In this document: positions 18,313-28,329 of the stretch, one piece after another
Layout of the letters: each line of letters begins with the position of its first letter
How positions within the stretch are numbered: the first letter of the stretch is position 1
Source of the DNA: Labilithrix sp.
GTDB taxonomy: Bacteria > Myxococcota > Polyangia > Polyangiales > Polyangiaceae
Assembly: GCA_028287035.1 (NCBI GenBank)
Contig: JAQBQL010000189.1
Span: 1-58,150, forward strand
Length of the DNA stretch: 58,150 bases
Direction: 5' to 3'
Program-made: the position numbers and the translations under genes
The notes under the pieces: generated by a model
Told to the model about the DNA's origin: nothing
Database searches by the model: none
What the model saw: only the letters and a program-made list of their open reading frames with translations

Positions 18313-21222
18313 ATGACATCGCCGGCAAGCGAAGCGACGTCGGAAGACCGCTTGCGCCGGGCGTTCTCCGTCCGCCGTAACCTCCGCGCGCTCTTCGTTG
18401 CGCCCGAGACGCACTGGAGGCCGCTCGACGGTCTCCGCGCACTCTCGATCCTGTGGGTGATGCTCTTTCATGCGGCCTGGTACGCCGCGCCGTTCGTCCC
18501 GCTCCCGACGTACATCGCGCTGCTCGGCTCGCCGTGGATGCTTCCGGTGTGGCGTGGAGATTTCGGTGTCGACGTCTTCTTCGTGATGTCCGGCTTCCTC
18601 ATCGCCGGCCTCATGCTCGACGAACGCGAGCGCACGGGGCGCGTCGCCCTCGCGCGGTTCTACTGGCGAAGGCTGCTCCGACTGTGGCCCGCGCTCATCT
18701 TGGTGGCAGCCCTGGACGTGGCGCTCATCGGCGACAACCCGACGATGATCTGGGCAAACCTCTTTTACGTCAGCAACTTCGTGCCGATTCGACAGGCCGC
18801 CATGGGATGGACCTGGTCGCTCGGCATCGAAGAGCAGTTCTACCTTCTGTGTCCGTGGGTGATGCGGGCTCTCGCGCCGCTCGGGACCCGTGCACGTCTG
18901 GGATTGCTGGGCGCGGCAATCGTCGGCCTCGTGGTGGTCGCTGCGTGCGTCGTGGGCAATGGACCCTTCTTTGCCATCGATGCGGAGATCGCCGTCAACC
19001 GGGACTTCTCGCGTTGGGCCGTCGATTACGACGCCCTCTACGTGAAGCCCTGGATGCGAGGCGGGCCGCTCCTCGTGGGCGTGGCATGCGCTTACCTCTT
19101 GCGGGTGCCGAAGCTCATGGTGCGCCTCGGGACGACCCGCCTGCTCGGCACGGTCGCTCTGTTCCTTGCGGTAGGAATCGCTGCCGCCAGCACCCATTGG
19201 CCCCTCGTCGTGGGCGTGCCGCGAGGTCTCGAGATCGCGTTTCTGGCAGCGTACCGGACGATGTTCGGCTGTGCGGTCGGGGTGGTTCTTCTCTTCGCCC
19301 TGTCGGCGCATCCCGTCGGCGCAGCGATCGGCAGGTTCCTGTCGCTCCGTTGCTTCTATCCAGTCGCTCAACTCGCCTACAGCGCGTATCTCGTCAACCC
19401 GCTCGTGTGCATCGCGGTCCACAAGCTCGCGGCGCCGCTCGTCTGGCAGGGCCGAGCATCGCCGATGGCCCTCTTCATCCCGCTCGACGTGCTCGGCACG
19501 TTCGTCGTCGCATCGGCAATCTACCTTTTCGTCGAACGGCCGATCATGGCGCTGCGTCCGGGAGAACGGCCCGCGCTCCCCCCGGCGCCAGCCCGTTCGA
19601 GCGAGCTCCCGGCCTACCGGCCCGCACCGGACGGGGGGCTGCTGGTCGGCGCCGCGCTGCTCGCGGCGACGCTCGCCTGGTGCAACCGCTTCATCCAGGA
19701 CGACGCCTTCATCTCCTTCCGTTATGCGCGTCACCTCGCGGCGGGCCACGGTCTCGTGTGGAACACCGGAGAATCGCCGTTCCAGGGATTCACGAACCCG
19801 CTCTGGACGCTCGTGATCGCCGGCGGGATGCGCGCGGGAGCCGAACCGGTCGTACTGTCTCAGGCGCTGGGCCTCGCCTGCTTCGTCGTCACCTTGGTGA
19901 CCGCCGGAAGCGTTGCTTCGGCGCACTCCGGTGCGCGCCGGGTAGGCCTGGCGGTGGTCGTCGGCCTCGGCCTGAACGCCTCGTTCAATGCGCATGCGAC
20001 TGGCGGGCTCGAGACCCAGAGCCAGGCGATGTTCGCGATGCTCGTCGCGTGGTGCCTCACGCGAGCGCCGGCTGAAGCCCGCGCGCGAGAACGCTGGTTC
20101 GCGGCCGCCTCGCTGGCGGCCGGCCTCGCGGTCTGGACACGGCTCGACAGCGTGCTCCTCGTCACCCCGATGCTGCTCGTTGCGCTCCTGCAGGCGCGCA
20201 ACGCACGGTCGGGCCGCCTTGTGCTCGCCGCGATGCTGCCGTTCACCTTGCTGCTCGCTGGCCTGGCCGCATTCTGCTGGACCACCTTCCATCGGCTCCT
20301 GCCGAACACGTTCTACGCGAAGGCGAGCGGGCTCGACGGCGTCGTGCTTCGCGCCGGCGCCGGATATCTGGTCACGTACCTGTCTTCGTATCAGCTCCTG
20401 CCATTTCTGGCGTTTGCCGCGTACCTGGGTCGTCGAACGATCCGTCGGGCACCCCCGCTCCTGCAGGCGGCGATGTTCGCTTTGCTGTCGTGGGCGCTGT
20501 ATGTCGTGGCGATCGGAGGCGACTTCATGGAGTTTCGCCCGCTCGTTCCCATTCTTCCGATGGCCGTCGTCATCGTGGCCTGGTCGGTCAACGGCGGCGG
20601 AGGCGAGAAGGCCGTCTGGGTGTTCGCCTCGGCGAGCGTCATCAGCTCCGGCCTCGTGTACCTGCGGTTGCGGGACACTCCCGTGGTCGATGGACCCGGT
20701 CTGGTGGAGACCGTCCGCGGCCTCGACGATCACATCACCGAGCACGACCAGGACTGGCGGGAGGTCGGGGTCGGGCTGGGCCGAGCCTTCGCGTGCGACC
20801 GCGACGTGACCATCGGCACGATGGCCTCCGGAGCGATCCCCTATTACTCGGACCTGCGGACCGTCGACATGCTCGGCCTGAACGACGCGTGGGTGGCCAG
20901 GCACGGCATCCTCTTCGGAACGCGGCCGGGGCACCGACGATGGGCGCCGCTACGGTACCTCGTGAGTCAGCACGTCAACATCGTGCTGCATCCCTGGCGC
21001 AGGAGCGACCCCGAACGTTCCTGGACCGACTACACGAGGGCCGCCGTGGTCGCGCGCTACGTCCCCTTGTCCGCGGTCGAGGAGCTCCCCGAAGACGCCT
21101 CGATCATCGAGATCCCGGTGGCCCCGGACCGCCATGTCCGCGCGCTCTATCTCGTGCGAGATGCGCACGTCGACCAGTGCATCGCTGCGGGAGGATGGCG
21201 CGTCCTTCCGATTGCGCGCTGA
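18313..21222 (+). CDS. Acyltransferase-3 / GT-C glycosyltransferase fusion
   Basis: A 969-aa polytopic membrane protein with two halves. Residues about 35-415 are an acyltransferase-3 (OafA/NodX) domain: RPLDGLRALSILWVMLFH with the family His53, VDVFFVMSGFLIAG, the FYWRRLLRLWPALI segment and WSLGIEEQFYL. Residues about 440-969 resemble GT-C enzymes such as actinobacterial arabinosyltransferase AftB: DDAFISFRYARHLAAGHG (about 462) contains the luminal Asp pair, and FQGFTNPLWTL follows. A soluble C-terminal region of about 200 residues ends the protein. Likely role: acylation and glycosylation of a surface glycan. The ATG at 18313 is used. Confidence 0.87.
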   Translation: MTSPASEATSEDRLRRAFSVRRNLRALFVAPETHWRPLDGLRALSILWVMLFHAAWYAAPFVPLPTYIALLGSPWMLPVWRGDFGVDVFFVMSGFLIAGLMLDERERTGRVALARFYWRRLLRLWPALILVAALDVALIGDNPTMIWANLFYVSNFVPIRQAAMGWTWSLGIEEQFYLLCPWVMRALAPLGTRARLGLLGAAIVGLVVVAACVVGNGPFFAIDAEIAVNRDFSRWAVDYDALYVKPWMRGGPLLVGVACAYLLRVPKLMVRLGTTRLLGTVALFLAVGIAAASTHWPLVVGVPRGLEIAFLAAYRTMFGCAVGVVLLFALSAHPVGAAIGRFLSLRCFYPVAQLAYSAYLVNPLVCIAVHKLAAPLVWQGRASPMALFIPLDVLGTFVVASAIYLFVERPIMALRPGERPALPPAPARSSELPAYRPAPDGGLLVGAALLAATLAWCNRFIQDDAFISFRYARHLAAGHGLVWNTGESPFQGFTNPLWTLVIAGGMRAGAEPVVLSQALGLACFVVTLVTAGSVASAHSGARRVGLAVVVGLGLNASFNAHATGGLETQSQAMFAMLVAWCLTRAPAEARARERWFAAASLAAGLAVWTRLDSVLLVTPMLLVALLQARNARSGRLVLAAMLPFTLLLAGLAAFCWTTFHRLLPNTFYAKASGLDGVVLRAGAGYLVTYLSSYQLLPFLAFAAYLGRRTIRRAPPLLQAAMFALLSWALYVVAIGGDFMEFRPLVPILPMAVVIVAWSVNGGGGEKAVWVFASASVISSGLVYLRLRDTPVVDGPGLVETVRGLDDHITEHDQDWREVGVGLGRAFACDRDVTIGTMASGAIPYYSDLRTVDMLGLNDAWVARHGILFGTRPGHRRWAPLRYLVSQHVNIVLHPWRRSDPERSWTDYTRAAVVARYVPLSAVEELPEDASIIEIPVAPDRHVRALYLVRDAHVDQCIAAGGWRVLPIAR

Positions 21223-21255
21223 CGTGGCGGATGGCGCGCCGGGATCGTCGACGGC

Positions 21256-22326
21256 TCAGCGGGCGACGCGTCGTGCGTAGTAGATATCGTTGACGGAGGA
21301 GATGTTTCCGCCGCCCAGCAGCAGCTCACAGCCATCGTCCGAAACCCAGGAAGGGTAGTGAGTGCCCAGCTCGGGGTGAAGGACCGCCGGTCCGACCGAC
21401 CACGAACCGCCCGCGGCGACGAGCGTGGACTCGACCACATCGGGGACGAAGCCGCCCGATGCCCACGATGCGTAGAAAATCGTGCCTTCGTCGGGCGTCA
21501 CGACGGGTGTGCCGCAATTCATTTCCGCGCACGCGAGCGCGAGCTTCGTGGGGGTCGAGAAGGTCGTTCCATCGACTGCCGCGCGCCAGATCTCCATCGC
21601 ATTCGAGCCATTCTCTCGACCGAAGTACATGGCCGTCGCGGAAGGGGCTCCGACGAGGCATGGGTCTGTCTCGTCCGCTGAAGTGTTGACGCTTCCGATG
21701 TCCGTTGCCGCGGCGAAGACACCGCCGGCACCGAGGGCCACGGCCAGATCCCGCGGCGGTGGGAATGCCGTCGCGAACACGAGGAGCGTACCGTTGCTGG
21801 AGACGGACGGCGCCCATTCGACAACCGCGGTCGATGACGGCGGGCTGATGACGGAAGCATTGGATAGCGAGGGTGCACTCACCGCTCCAGCGGGAGTGAA
21901 GGTGGCCCGGAACAGCTGCTGCTCGTTCGTCCCGGCTGGTGTCGCCGCGAAGAATGCGTTCGAGCCCACGACGCGAACACCCCACATCGTGGTGGCGATC
22001 GCTGCCGAGATGTCGGCGGTCCCCACGCGGAGGGGGGTCTGGAATGGCTTGCCTCTGCAGGTCAGCGCGGCAATGGCGTCCGGCGATCCGTCCCTCGCTT
22101 CGTCGCCTGGTTGTCCGTCCGTGGGCCGCGCATCCGGACGAGCCCCGGCTTCAGCGTTGCTGGCGCATCTCTCGTCCGCCGGGTCCTGCGTGCAGAGCGT
22201 GTCGAAATCCGTGCTGTGGAACAGATCGACGCATGCTGGCGTGAGAATGCCCGCAAGGACGAAGGCTGCCGTGCTCAGCGCGCGGCGGAGATTGCGCGGC
22301 TCATGTGGAAGCCCGCGACTGCTCAC
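21256..22326 (-). CDS. Beta-propeller-like (PD40) lipoprotein, copy 1
   Basis: A 356-aa protein with an N-terminal signal ending in a lipobox-like AGILTPAC, an acidic/Pro linker and then repeated strand units: ATTMWGVRVVGSNAFFAATP, PSSTAVVEWAPSVSSNGTLL, DLAVALGAGGVFAAATDIG, ATAMYFGRENGSNAMEIWRA, and a final HYPSWVSDDGCELLLGG. The pattern matches PD40/WD40-like beta-propeller repeats. Start GTG at 22326 overlaps the lipase stop by 4 bp (GTGA). It is clearly paralogous to the gene at 23585-24601. Confidence 0.85.
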   Translation of the reverse strand: MSSRGLPHEPRNLRRALSTAAFVLAGILTPACVDLFHSTDFDTLCTQDPADERCASNAEAGARPDARPTDGQPGDEARDGSPDAIAALTCRGKPFQTPLRVGTADISAAIATTMWGVRVVGSNAFFAATPAGTNEQQLFRATFTPAGAVSAPSLSNASVISPPSSTAVVEWAPSVSSNGTLLVFATAFPPPRDLAVALGAGGVFAAATDIGSVNTSADETDPCLVGAPSATAMYFGRENGSNAMEIWRAAVDGTTFSTPTKLALACAEMNCGTPVVTPDEGTIFYASWASGGFVPDVVESTLVAAGGSWSVGPAVLHPELGTHYPSWVSDDGCELLLGGGNISSVNDIYYARRVAR

Positions 22327-23588
22327 GGCGCCTCGAGCCGCTCTCGGACCCACGCAATGGAGGGCGCCGTTCGATGTTCCGCTGCTGTCACCGGCCCAAA
22401 AGCCACATCCGTATGCGTACCACCGGCAACCATCTCGTAGTCGACCGTGACGCCGCCGGCGCGCAGCTCGTTCACCAGAGCGTCGGTGCCGCTGGGCAGT
22501 ACGATGTCGTCGTTCGCTCCCTGATAGACGTGCAGGGGCGCCTTCTGCGCGAACGGCCTCACGCGATTGGCCGCGTACCAGGTCGCGAAGCTCCGGTACT
22601 CGCCCCAGTTCCCGGTCTGGTACGCGAGCACGAAGGCGGGGGCGAAGATCTTCGCGCGCTCCACGCCGATCACCTCGTAGTAGGGGGACGTGCCGTTGAG
22701 CGGAAACGCGCAGCGCGAGGTCATGACGGTTCGTACCGTGGTCTCGAATCCCGTCACCCAAGGCGACGGCCCCTCATAGCCATAATGGTCGAGCCACGCG
22801 TAAACCAGCATCGTCTGCCAGATGATCTGTTTTCCGTCGGAGAAGAGATCGCGCCGCCACTGTTCCTCGAACATGGAAGCCGGCGCAGCGACGGAGAAGG
22901 CGCGGATATCCAGCTCCGGGGCGTAGCCTGCTTGCATGGCAGCCGCCGCCAACGTGGCGTGCCCACCCTGGCTGGCCCCGACGACGCCGAAACGGCCGGA
23001 CGTCGGAACCGCCTGCCAGGTCGCAAGCGCCTTCGCCGCGCGCAGCGAATCGAGGACGGCCCGCCCGGTGACGTCCGAGACGAGATAGGGATGCACTCCC
23101 GGCGTACCGATACCCGGGTAGTCGGATGCGACGCCGATCGTACCGTGTGCTCCGAAGAGACCAGCGAGGCCGGCCCCGAACGGCGTCCCGGTGATCGCGC
23201 AGGGGTCGTCGACGCCGGTCGTGCCATGATTGTTCGCGACGATTCCGAACCCACGCTGCGGGGGCGCAACGTCGATGGGAATGGTCACCGTTGCGAGGGA
23301 CGTCGTTTCGCCCGTGACGTACTCGATGGACCAGACGGAGAAGCCATTGTCGACGGCGACTTCGGAGTCGACGACCGAACGGAGCACGCCGAGAGGAACG
23401 TCGTCACGTCGTATAGCGCTCCGCACGCAGCCGTTCGTCGTGCAGGTCGGGTCGGGGGCGACGGCCAACCCTGCTTCGGCTGCGGCGTCACTTCCGCCAT
23501 CCACCGGTACAGGCACCGCGTTCGGGCCAGAAACGGTGCTGCATGCGGCACTCGAAAGCAGCGCGAGCGCGCGCGCCGCCCGGGTCAT
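22323..23588 (-). CDS. Secreted lipase-like alpha/beta hydrolase (lipoprotein)
   Basis: A 421-aa lipoprotein (lipobox LSSAAC, Cys16) with the secretory-lipase type alpha/beta hydrolase fold: NHGTTG (about 120-125) for the oxyanion region, DYPGIG, and GVVGASQGGH with nucleophile Ser206. YQGANDDIVLP and GGTHTD supply the acid and His. Substrate may be lipids or esters outside the cell. The ATG overlaps the stop of the upstream propeller gene (ATGA) and its own stop overlaps the next propeller gene, so the three form one operon. Confidence 0.9.
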   Translation of the reverse strand: MTRAARALALLSSAACSTVSGPNAVPVPVDGGSDAAAEAGLAVAPDPTCTTNGCVRSAIRRDDVPLGVLRSVVDSEVAVDNGFSVWSIEYVTGETTSLATVTIPIDVAPPQRGFGIVANNHGTTGVDDPCAITGTPFGAGLAGLFGAHGTIGVASDYPGIGTPGVHPYLVSDVTGRAVLDSLRAAKALATWQAVPTSGRFGVVGASQGGHATLAAAAMQAGYAPELDIRAFSVAAPASMFEEQWRRDLFSDGKQIIWQTMLVYAWLDHYGYEGPSPWVTGFETTVRTVMTSRCAFPLNGTSPYYEVIGVERAKIFAPAFVLAYQTGNWGEYRSFATWYAANRVRPFAQKAPLHVYQGANDDIVLPSGTDALVNELRAGGVTVDYEMVAGGTHTDVAFGPVTAAEHRTAPSIAWVRERLEAP

Positions 23589-24601
23589 TCAGGAGTCCTG
23601 CGCGCGTAGTAGATATCGTTGATCGAGGAGATGTTGGGTCCACCCAGCAGAACCTCGCAGCCGTCGTCGGAGACCCACGAAGGATAGTGGGTCCCGAGCT
23701 CGGGATGACCGACGGCGGGGCCTGCTGTCCACCCGCCGCTCGAATCGGTGAGAGCTGACGCGGCAACGTTTGGCACGAACCCGCCCGAGGCCCAGGAGGC
23801 AAAGAGCACCGTGCGTTCGTCGGGCGTGACCACGGGAGTGCCGCAGCTCAGCTGAGCGCACGTGAGCGCGAGCTTTGCCGGCGCTGAAAAGGTCGTTCCG
23901 CTGACGGCGGAGCGCCAGATCTCCATCGCGCCGGAACCATTCTCACGACCGAAATAGAGCGCCTTGGCTGTCGAGGAGCCAACCAGCCACGGGTCGGTTT
24001 CGTCTGCGCTGGTGTTGATGCTGCCAATCGGTATCGCGGCCGCAAAGGTGCCTCCAGCGCCGGTGGAGACCGCCAGATCGCGCGGCGGGGGGAAGGCCGT
24101 CGCGAAGACGAGGAGCGCACTGTCGGGCGAGACGGTGGGAGCCCACTCCACCACGGAGCTCGAGGACGGTGGTGAGATGACGGCGGCGTTGGAGAGCGAC
24201 GGCGCGCTGCCGCCGACGCCGGGCGTGAAGGTTGCTCGGAACAGCTGCTGCTCGTTGGCTCCAGCAGGAGTAGCCGCGAAGTAGGCGTTGGGGCCAACCA
24301 CGCGAAGTCCCCACATGGTCGTGGCGATTGCGCCCGAGATGTCCGCCGTCCCCACGCGGACGGGCGCCTGGAACGCCTTGCCGCTGCAGCTACCAGGTCC
24401 GGCCTCGACCTTGGACCCAGAATCGGACTGCGGGGTCCCATCCACCTGCGGCGCGTCGGCATGCGCGTCCGCGTCGGCGACAGGCTCCCCGGCGTCTTCG
24501 CCGTGGCTCTCGCTCGCGTCGAAGCCCGTACATCCTGACGAGCCCCTGAGGAGCCCGACCGCGATCAGCATTCCACCGGCGCCGCGAACGACGTGTTTCA
24601 C
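23585..24601 (-). CDS. Beta-propeller-like (PD40) lipoprotein, copy 2
   Basis: A 338-aa paralogue of the gene at 21256-22326: the propeller part is nearly collinear (DISGAIATTMWGLRVVGPN, VVEWAPTVSPDSALLVFATA, ADETDPWLVGSS, THYPSWVSDDGCEVLLGGPN). A signal peptide (MLIAVGLLRGSSGC, lipobox at C) and an Asp/Ala-rich linker precede it. Start among adjacent GTGs at 24601, 24604 and 24610; I use 24601. The stop overlaps the lipase ATG. Confidence 0.83.
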   Translation of the reverse strand: MKHVVRGAGGMLIAVGLLRGSSGCTGFDASESHGEDAGEPVADADAHADAPQVDGTPQSDSGSKVEAGPGSCSGKAFQAPVRVGTADISGAIATTMWGLRVVGPNAYFAATPAGANEQQLFRATFTPGVGGSAPSLSNAAVISPPSSSSVVEWAPTVSPDSALLVFATAFPPPRDLAVSTGAGGTFAAAIPIGSINTSADETDPWLVGSSTAKALYFGRENGSGAMEIWRSAVSGTTFSAPAKLALTCAQLSCGTPVVTPDERTVLFASWASGGFVPNVAASALTDSSGGWTAGPAVGHPELGTHYPSWVSDDGCEVLLGGPNISSINDIYYARRTPE

Positions 24602-24636
24602 CACCCCCACGGCCGGAACATAGCATTTCCCGTCAC

Positions 24637-25935
24637 TCAGTCGCGGGCGCACCGCCCGCCGACCGCCAGGTACTTGTTCGTCGACGGCCACGTGCGGAAG
24701 CCCGTGATCGGATGCTTGCTCGGGATCGCGTGCTGGTCGAATGCGCCCGTCCGGTTCAGGCCCACGTGGCGCGTCGCCGGGTCGGTGCCGGGCGTGCCGT
24801 CCATAGGCAGCGCCAGGTTGTAGACGTTGCCGGTCTGGTCGGAGTGGCCGAAGGGACCGTTGCCCTTCGGGAAGCGCCCGGGCGGCGCGATGTACAGCGA
24901 GTAATCGCACTTCTGCGGATCGTCGCCGATGCACGCGATGTTCGACGGCATCCAGAAGTTGAAGCGATGATTCGCCATCGTCATGTCCGAGCCCGCGGGC
25001 GCGGGCGTGCCGAATCCCTTGCCCGAGGGATCGTACGGATAGGGCTTGTCCCAGCCCCCCGGAGCCGGCGTCGTGCCCCACGGATACGTGTAGTTTGCAG
25101 GCTCGCCCTTGTCCCAGGCGTAATCGAGCTCGTCGAGCGTCGGCAGGCGCCCGCCGTCCCAGATGCAGAAGGCCGCCACCATGAAGAAGGTGACGCACTG
25201 CTGGGGCTTCTGATCGAGGACGTCCTGCGGGTACTGCTGCACGTCGCCGAAGAGGGTCGCGTTCACGTCGTCGGGGAGGCGGAACGTGCGCGAGTTGCCG
25301 ACCTGGCTCGTGAGGCAGCCCTCGTTGCCGCCCTGCTCGGCGGCGCCGTAGTGGATGGGGCCGAGCTGCTGGTACACGCCGTCCTGCCCGGTGCCCGCGG
25401 GATAGAGATGCGGCAGGCCGGTCTGCACGGTGCCGTCGTCCATCTTCGTCGGCAGCCACGCATCCCAGGACGCCTCGAACCAGGCCGGCCGATGCGCCTG
25501 CACGTACCCGCGCACGTCGCCCTTGGTCTTCTCGACGAAGGCGCGGAACCGGCCGGCGGTGATGTTGAACTTGTCGAGCCGGTAGGGAGCGCCGGGCTTC
25601 GGCACGGGCAGCGTGGTGCAGCAGTCGTCGGTCCCGGTCGGACCGCACGTATCCCCGCCGTTGTGCTGCGTGCAGCTCCGGGCGCTCGCGCAGTGCTTCG
25701 TGTAATCGCAGCCGCCGCTGGTGCAGTCGCCATCGACCGCGCACGCGCCGCCGGTCGGCACGTTGCCGGGTACTGACGCGTCGGCGCCGCCACCATCGAG
25801 CACGCTCGCGTCCTCGCCGGGCGGCTGGGCCACGCCGCCATCGTCACCCGGCACCGCAGCGTCGCTGCCGCCACATGCGTAGAGGGATGCGCCGAGCAGG
25901 GCGCCGGCCACGAGAAGCGACGAACGCGAGGTCAT
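24637..25935 (-). CDS. SUMF1/FGE-like domain lipoprotein
   Basis: A 432-aa lipoprotein (LGASLYACGG lipobox; GDDGG-type linker; a Cys-rich knot around CAVDGDCTSGGCDYTKHCAS). The main part resembles the formylglycine-generating-enzyme/SUMF1 fold: FNITAGRFRAFVEKTKGD, a LPTLDELDYAWDKGEPANYT block, GHSDQTGNVYNLALP and KHPITGFR. The paired active-site Cys of true FGE (CxxxxC near the C terminus) is not seen; only one Cys is at GGRCARD. So it is unlikely to be a formylglycine synthase; an ancillary or ligand-binding role is more likely. Confidence 0.85.
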   Translation of the reverse strand: MTSRSSLLVAGALLGASLYACGGSDAAVPGDDGGVAQPPGEDASVLDGGGADASVPGNVPTGGACAVDGDCTSGGCDYTKHCASARSCTQHNGGDTCGPTGTDDCCTTLPVPKPGAPYRLDKFNITAGRFRAFVEKTKGDVRGYVQAHRPAWFEASWDAWLPTKMDDGTVQTGLPHLYPAGTGQDGVYQQLGPIHYGAAEQGGNEGCLTSQVGNSRTFRLPDDVNATLFGDVQQYPQDVLDQKPQQCVTFFMVAAFCIWDGGRLPTLDELDYAWDKGEPANYTYPWGTTPAPGGWDKPYPYDPSGKGFGTPAPAGSDMTMANHRFNFWMPSNIACIGDDPQKCDYSLYIAPPGRFPKGNGPFGHSDQTGNVYNLALPMDGTPGTDPATRHVGLNRTGAFDQHAIPSKHPITGFRTWPSTNKYLAVGGRCARD

Positions 25936-25966
25936 CCCTCACTCTACGATCGCGGCCCACCAAAGC

Positions 25967-25999
25967 AAAAAGGGCCGCGCGGCGTGTGCCGGCGGCCCT
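25967..25999 (-). terminator. Intrinsic terminator of prkA
   Basis: On the minus strand a GC-rich hairpin (AGGGCCGC ... GCGGCCCT, 13-nt loop) is followed by a T-run (TTTTTG). It lies 23 bp past the prkA stop and just upstream of the 24637-25935 gene, separating the two transcripts. Confidence 0.75.
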
Positions 26000-26021
26000 C
26001 CTCGTCAGGCACGTACGCGCG

Positions 26022-28076
<2,055 letters not shown>

Positions 28077-28109
28077 GCTTCGACGATATCACCGGCCTCC
28101 ATGCCGCAA

Positions 28110-28126
28110 CGGCAAAACGGGTGCCG
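28110..28126 (-). promoter_or_regulatory. Sigma54-like promoter of prkA
   Basis: On the minus strand CGGCACCCGTTTTGCCG: GG at 28125-28124 and GC at 28113-28112, exactly GG-N10-GC with GGCAC at -24 and TTGC at -12. A transcript would start near 28100, giving about 24 nt of leader. The -24 half overlaps a perfect 16-bp palindrome (28121-28136, GTGCCGCGCGCGGCAC). E. coli yeaG (prkA) is also under sigma54 control, which supports the call. Confidence 0.6.
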
Positions 28127-28283
28127 CGCGCGGCACGTGCACCTCCGTTCACACCGCCGTCGTACACGCAGCGTCACCCCGAGGCGTGGCGGTCGCGCTC
28201 CCGGTGGCTCCGCGCAGAGCCGAACCATTATTTATCCGTAAGGGACCTTGGTTTTCCGGAGGTTCTGACCAACACTCAGAGGG

Positions 28284-28300
28284 CGGCTCGGTGGTTGCAA
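28284..28300 (+). promoter_or_regulatory. Sigma54-like promoter of the DUF6600-like gene
   Basis: CGGCTCGGTGGTTGCAA: GG at 28285-28286 and GC at 28297-28298 (N10), -24 GGCTCG (one change from GGCACG) and -12 TTGCA. A start site near 28310 leaves a 20-nt leader containing GAGGAAC as ribosome binding site before the ATG at 28330. The rest of the 253-bp prkA gap (28137-28283) holds a small inverted repeat GGCTC/GAGCC but no further signal I can support. Confidence 0.6.
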
Positions 28301-28329
28301 CATCCCGCCTTCGAGGAACGAGCTCTCCG

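Noticed and set aside
18181..20934. A 917-codon open frame on the minus strand opposite the acyltransferase/GT-C gene
   Set aside because: It is rich in Arg/Glu/His without domains, while the plus strand encodes recognisable membrane enzymes; a GC-rich shadow frame.
24637..25935. Functional formylglycine-generating enzyme
   Set aside because: The Cys pair required for catalysis is missing and no sulfatase is near.
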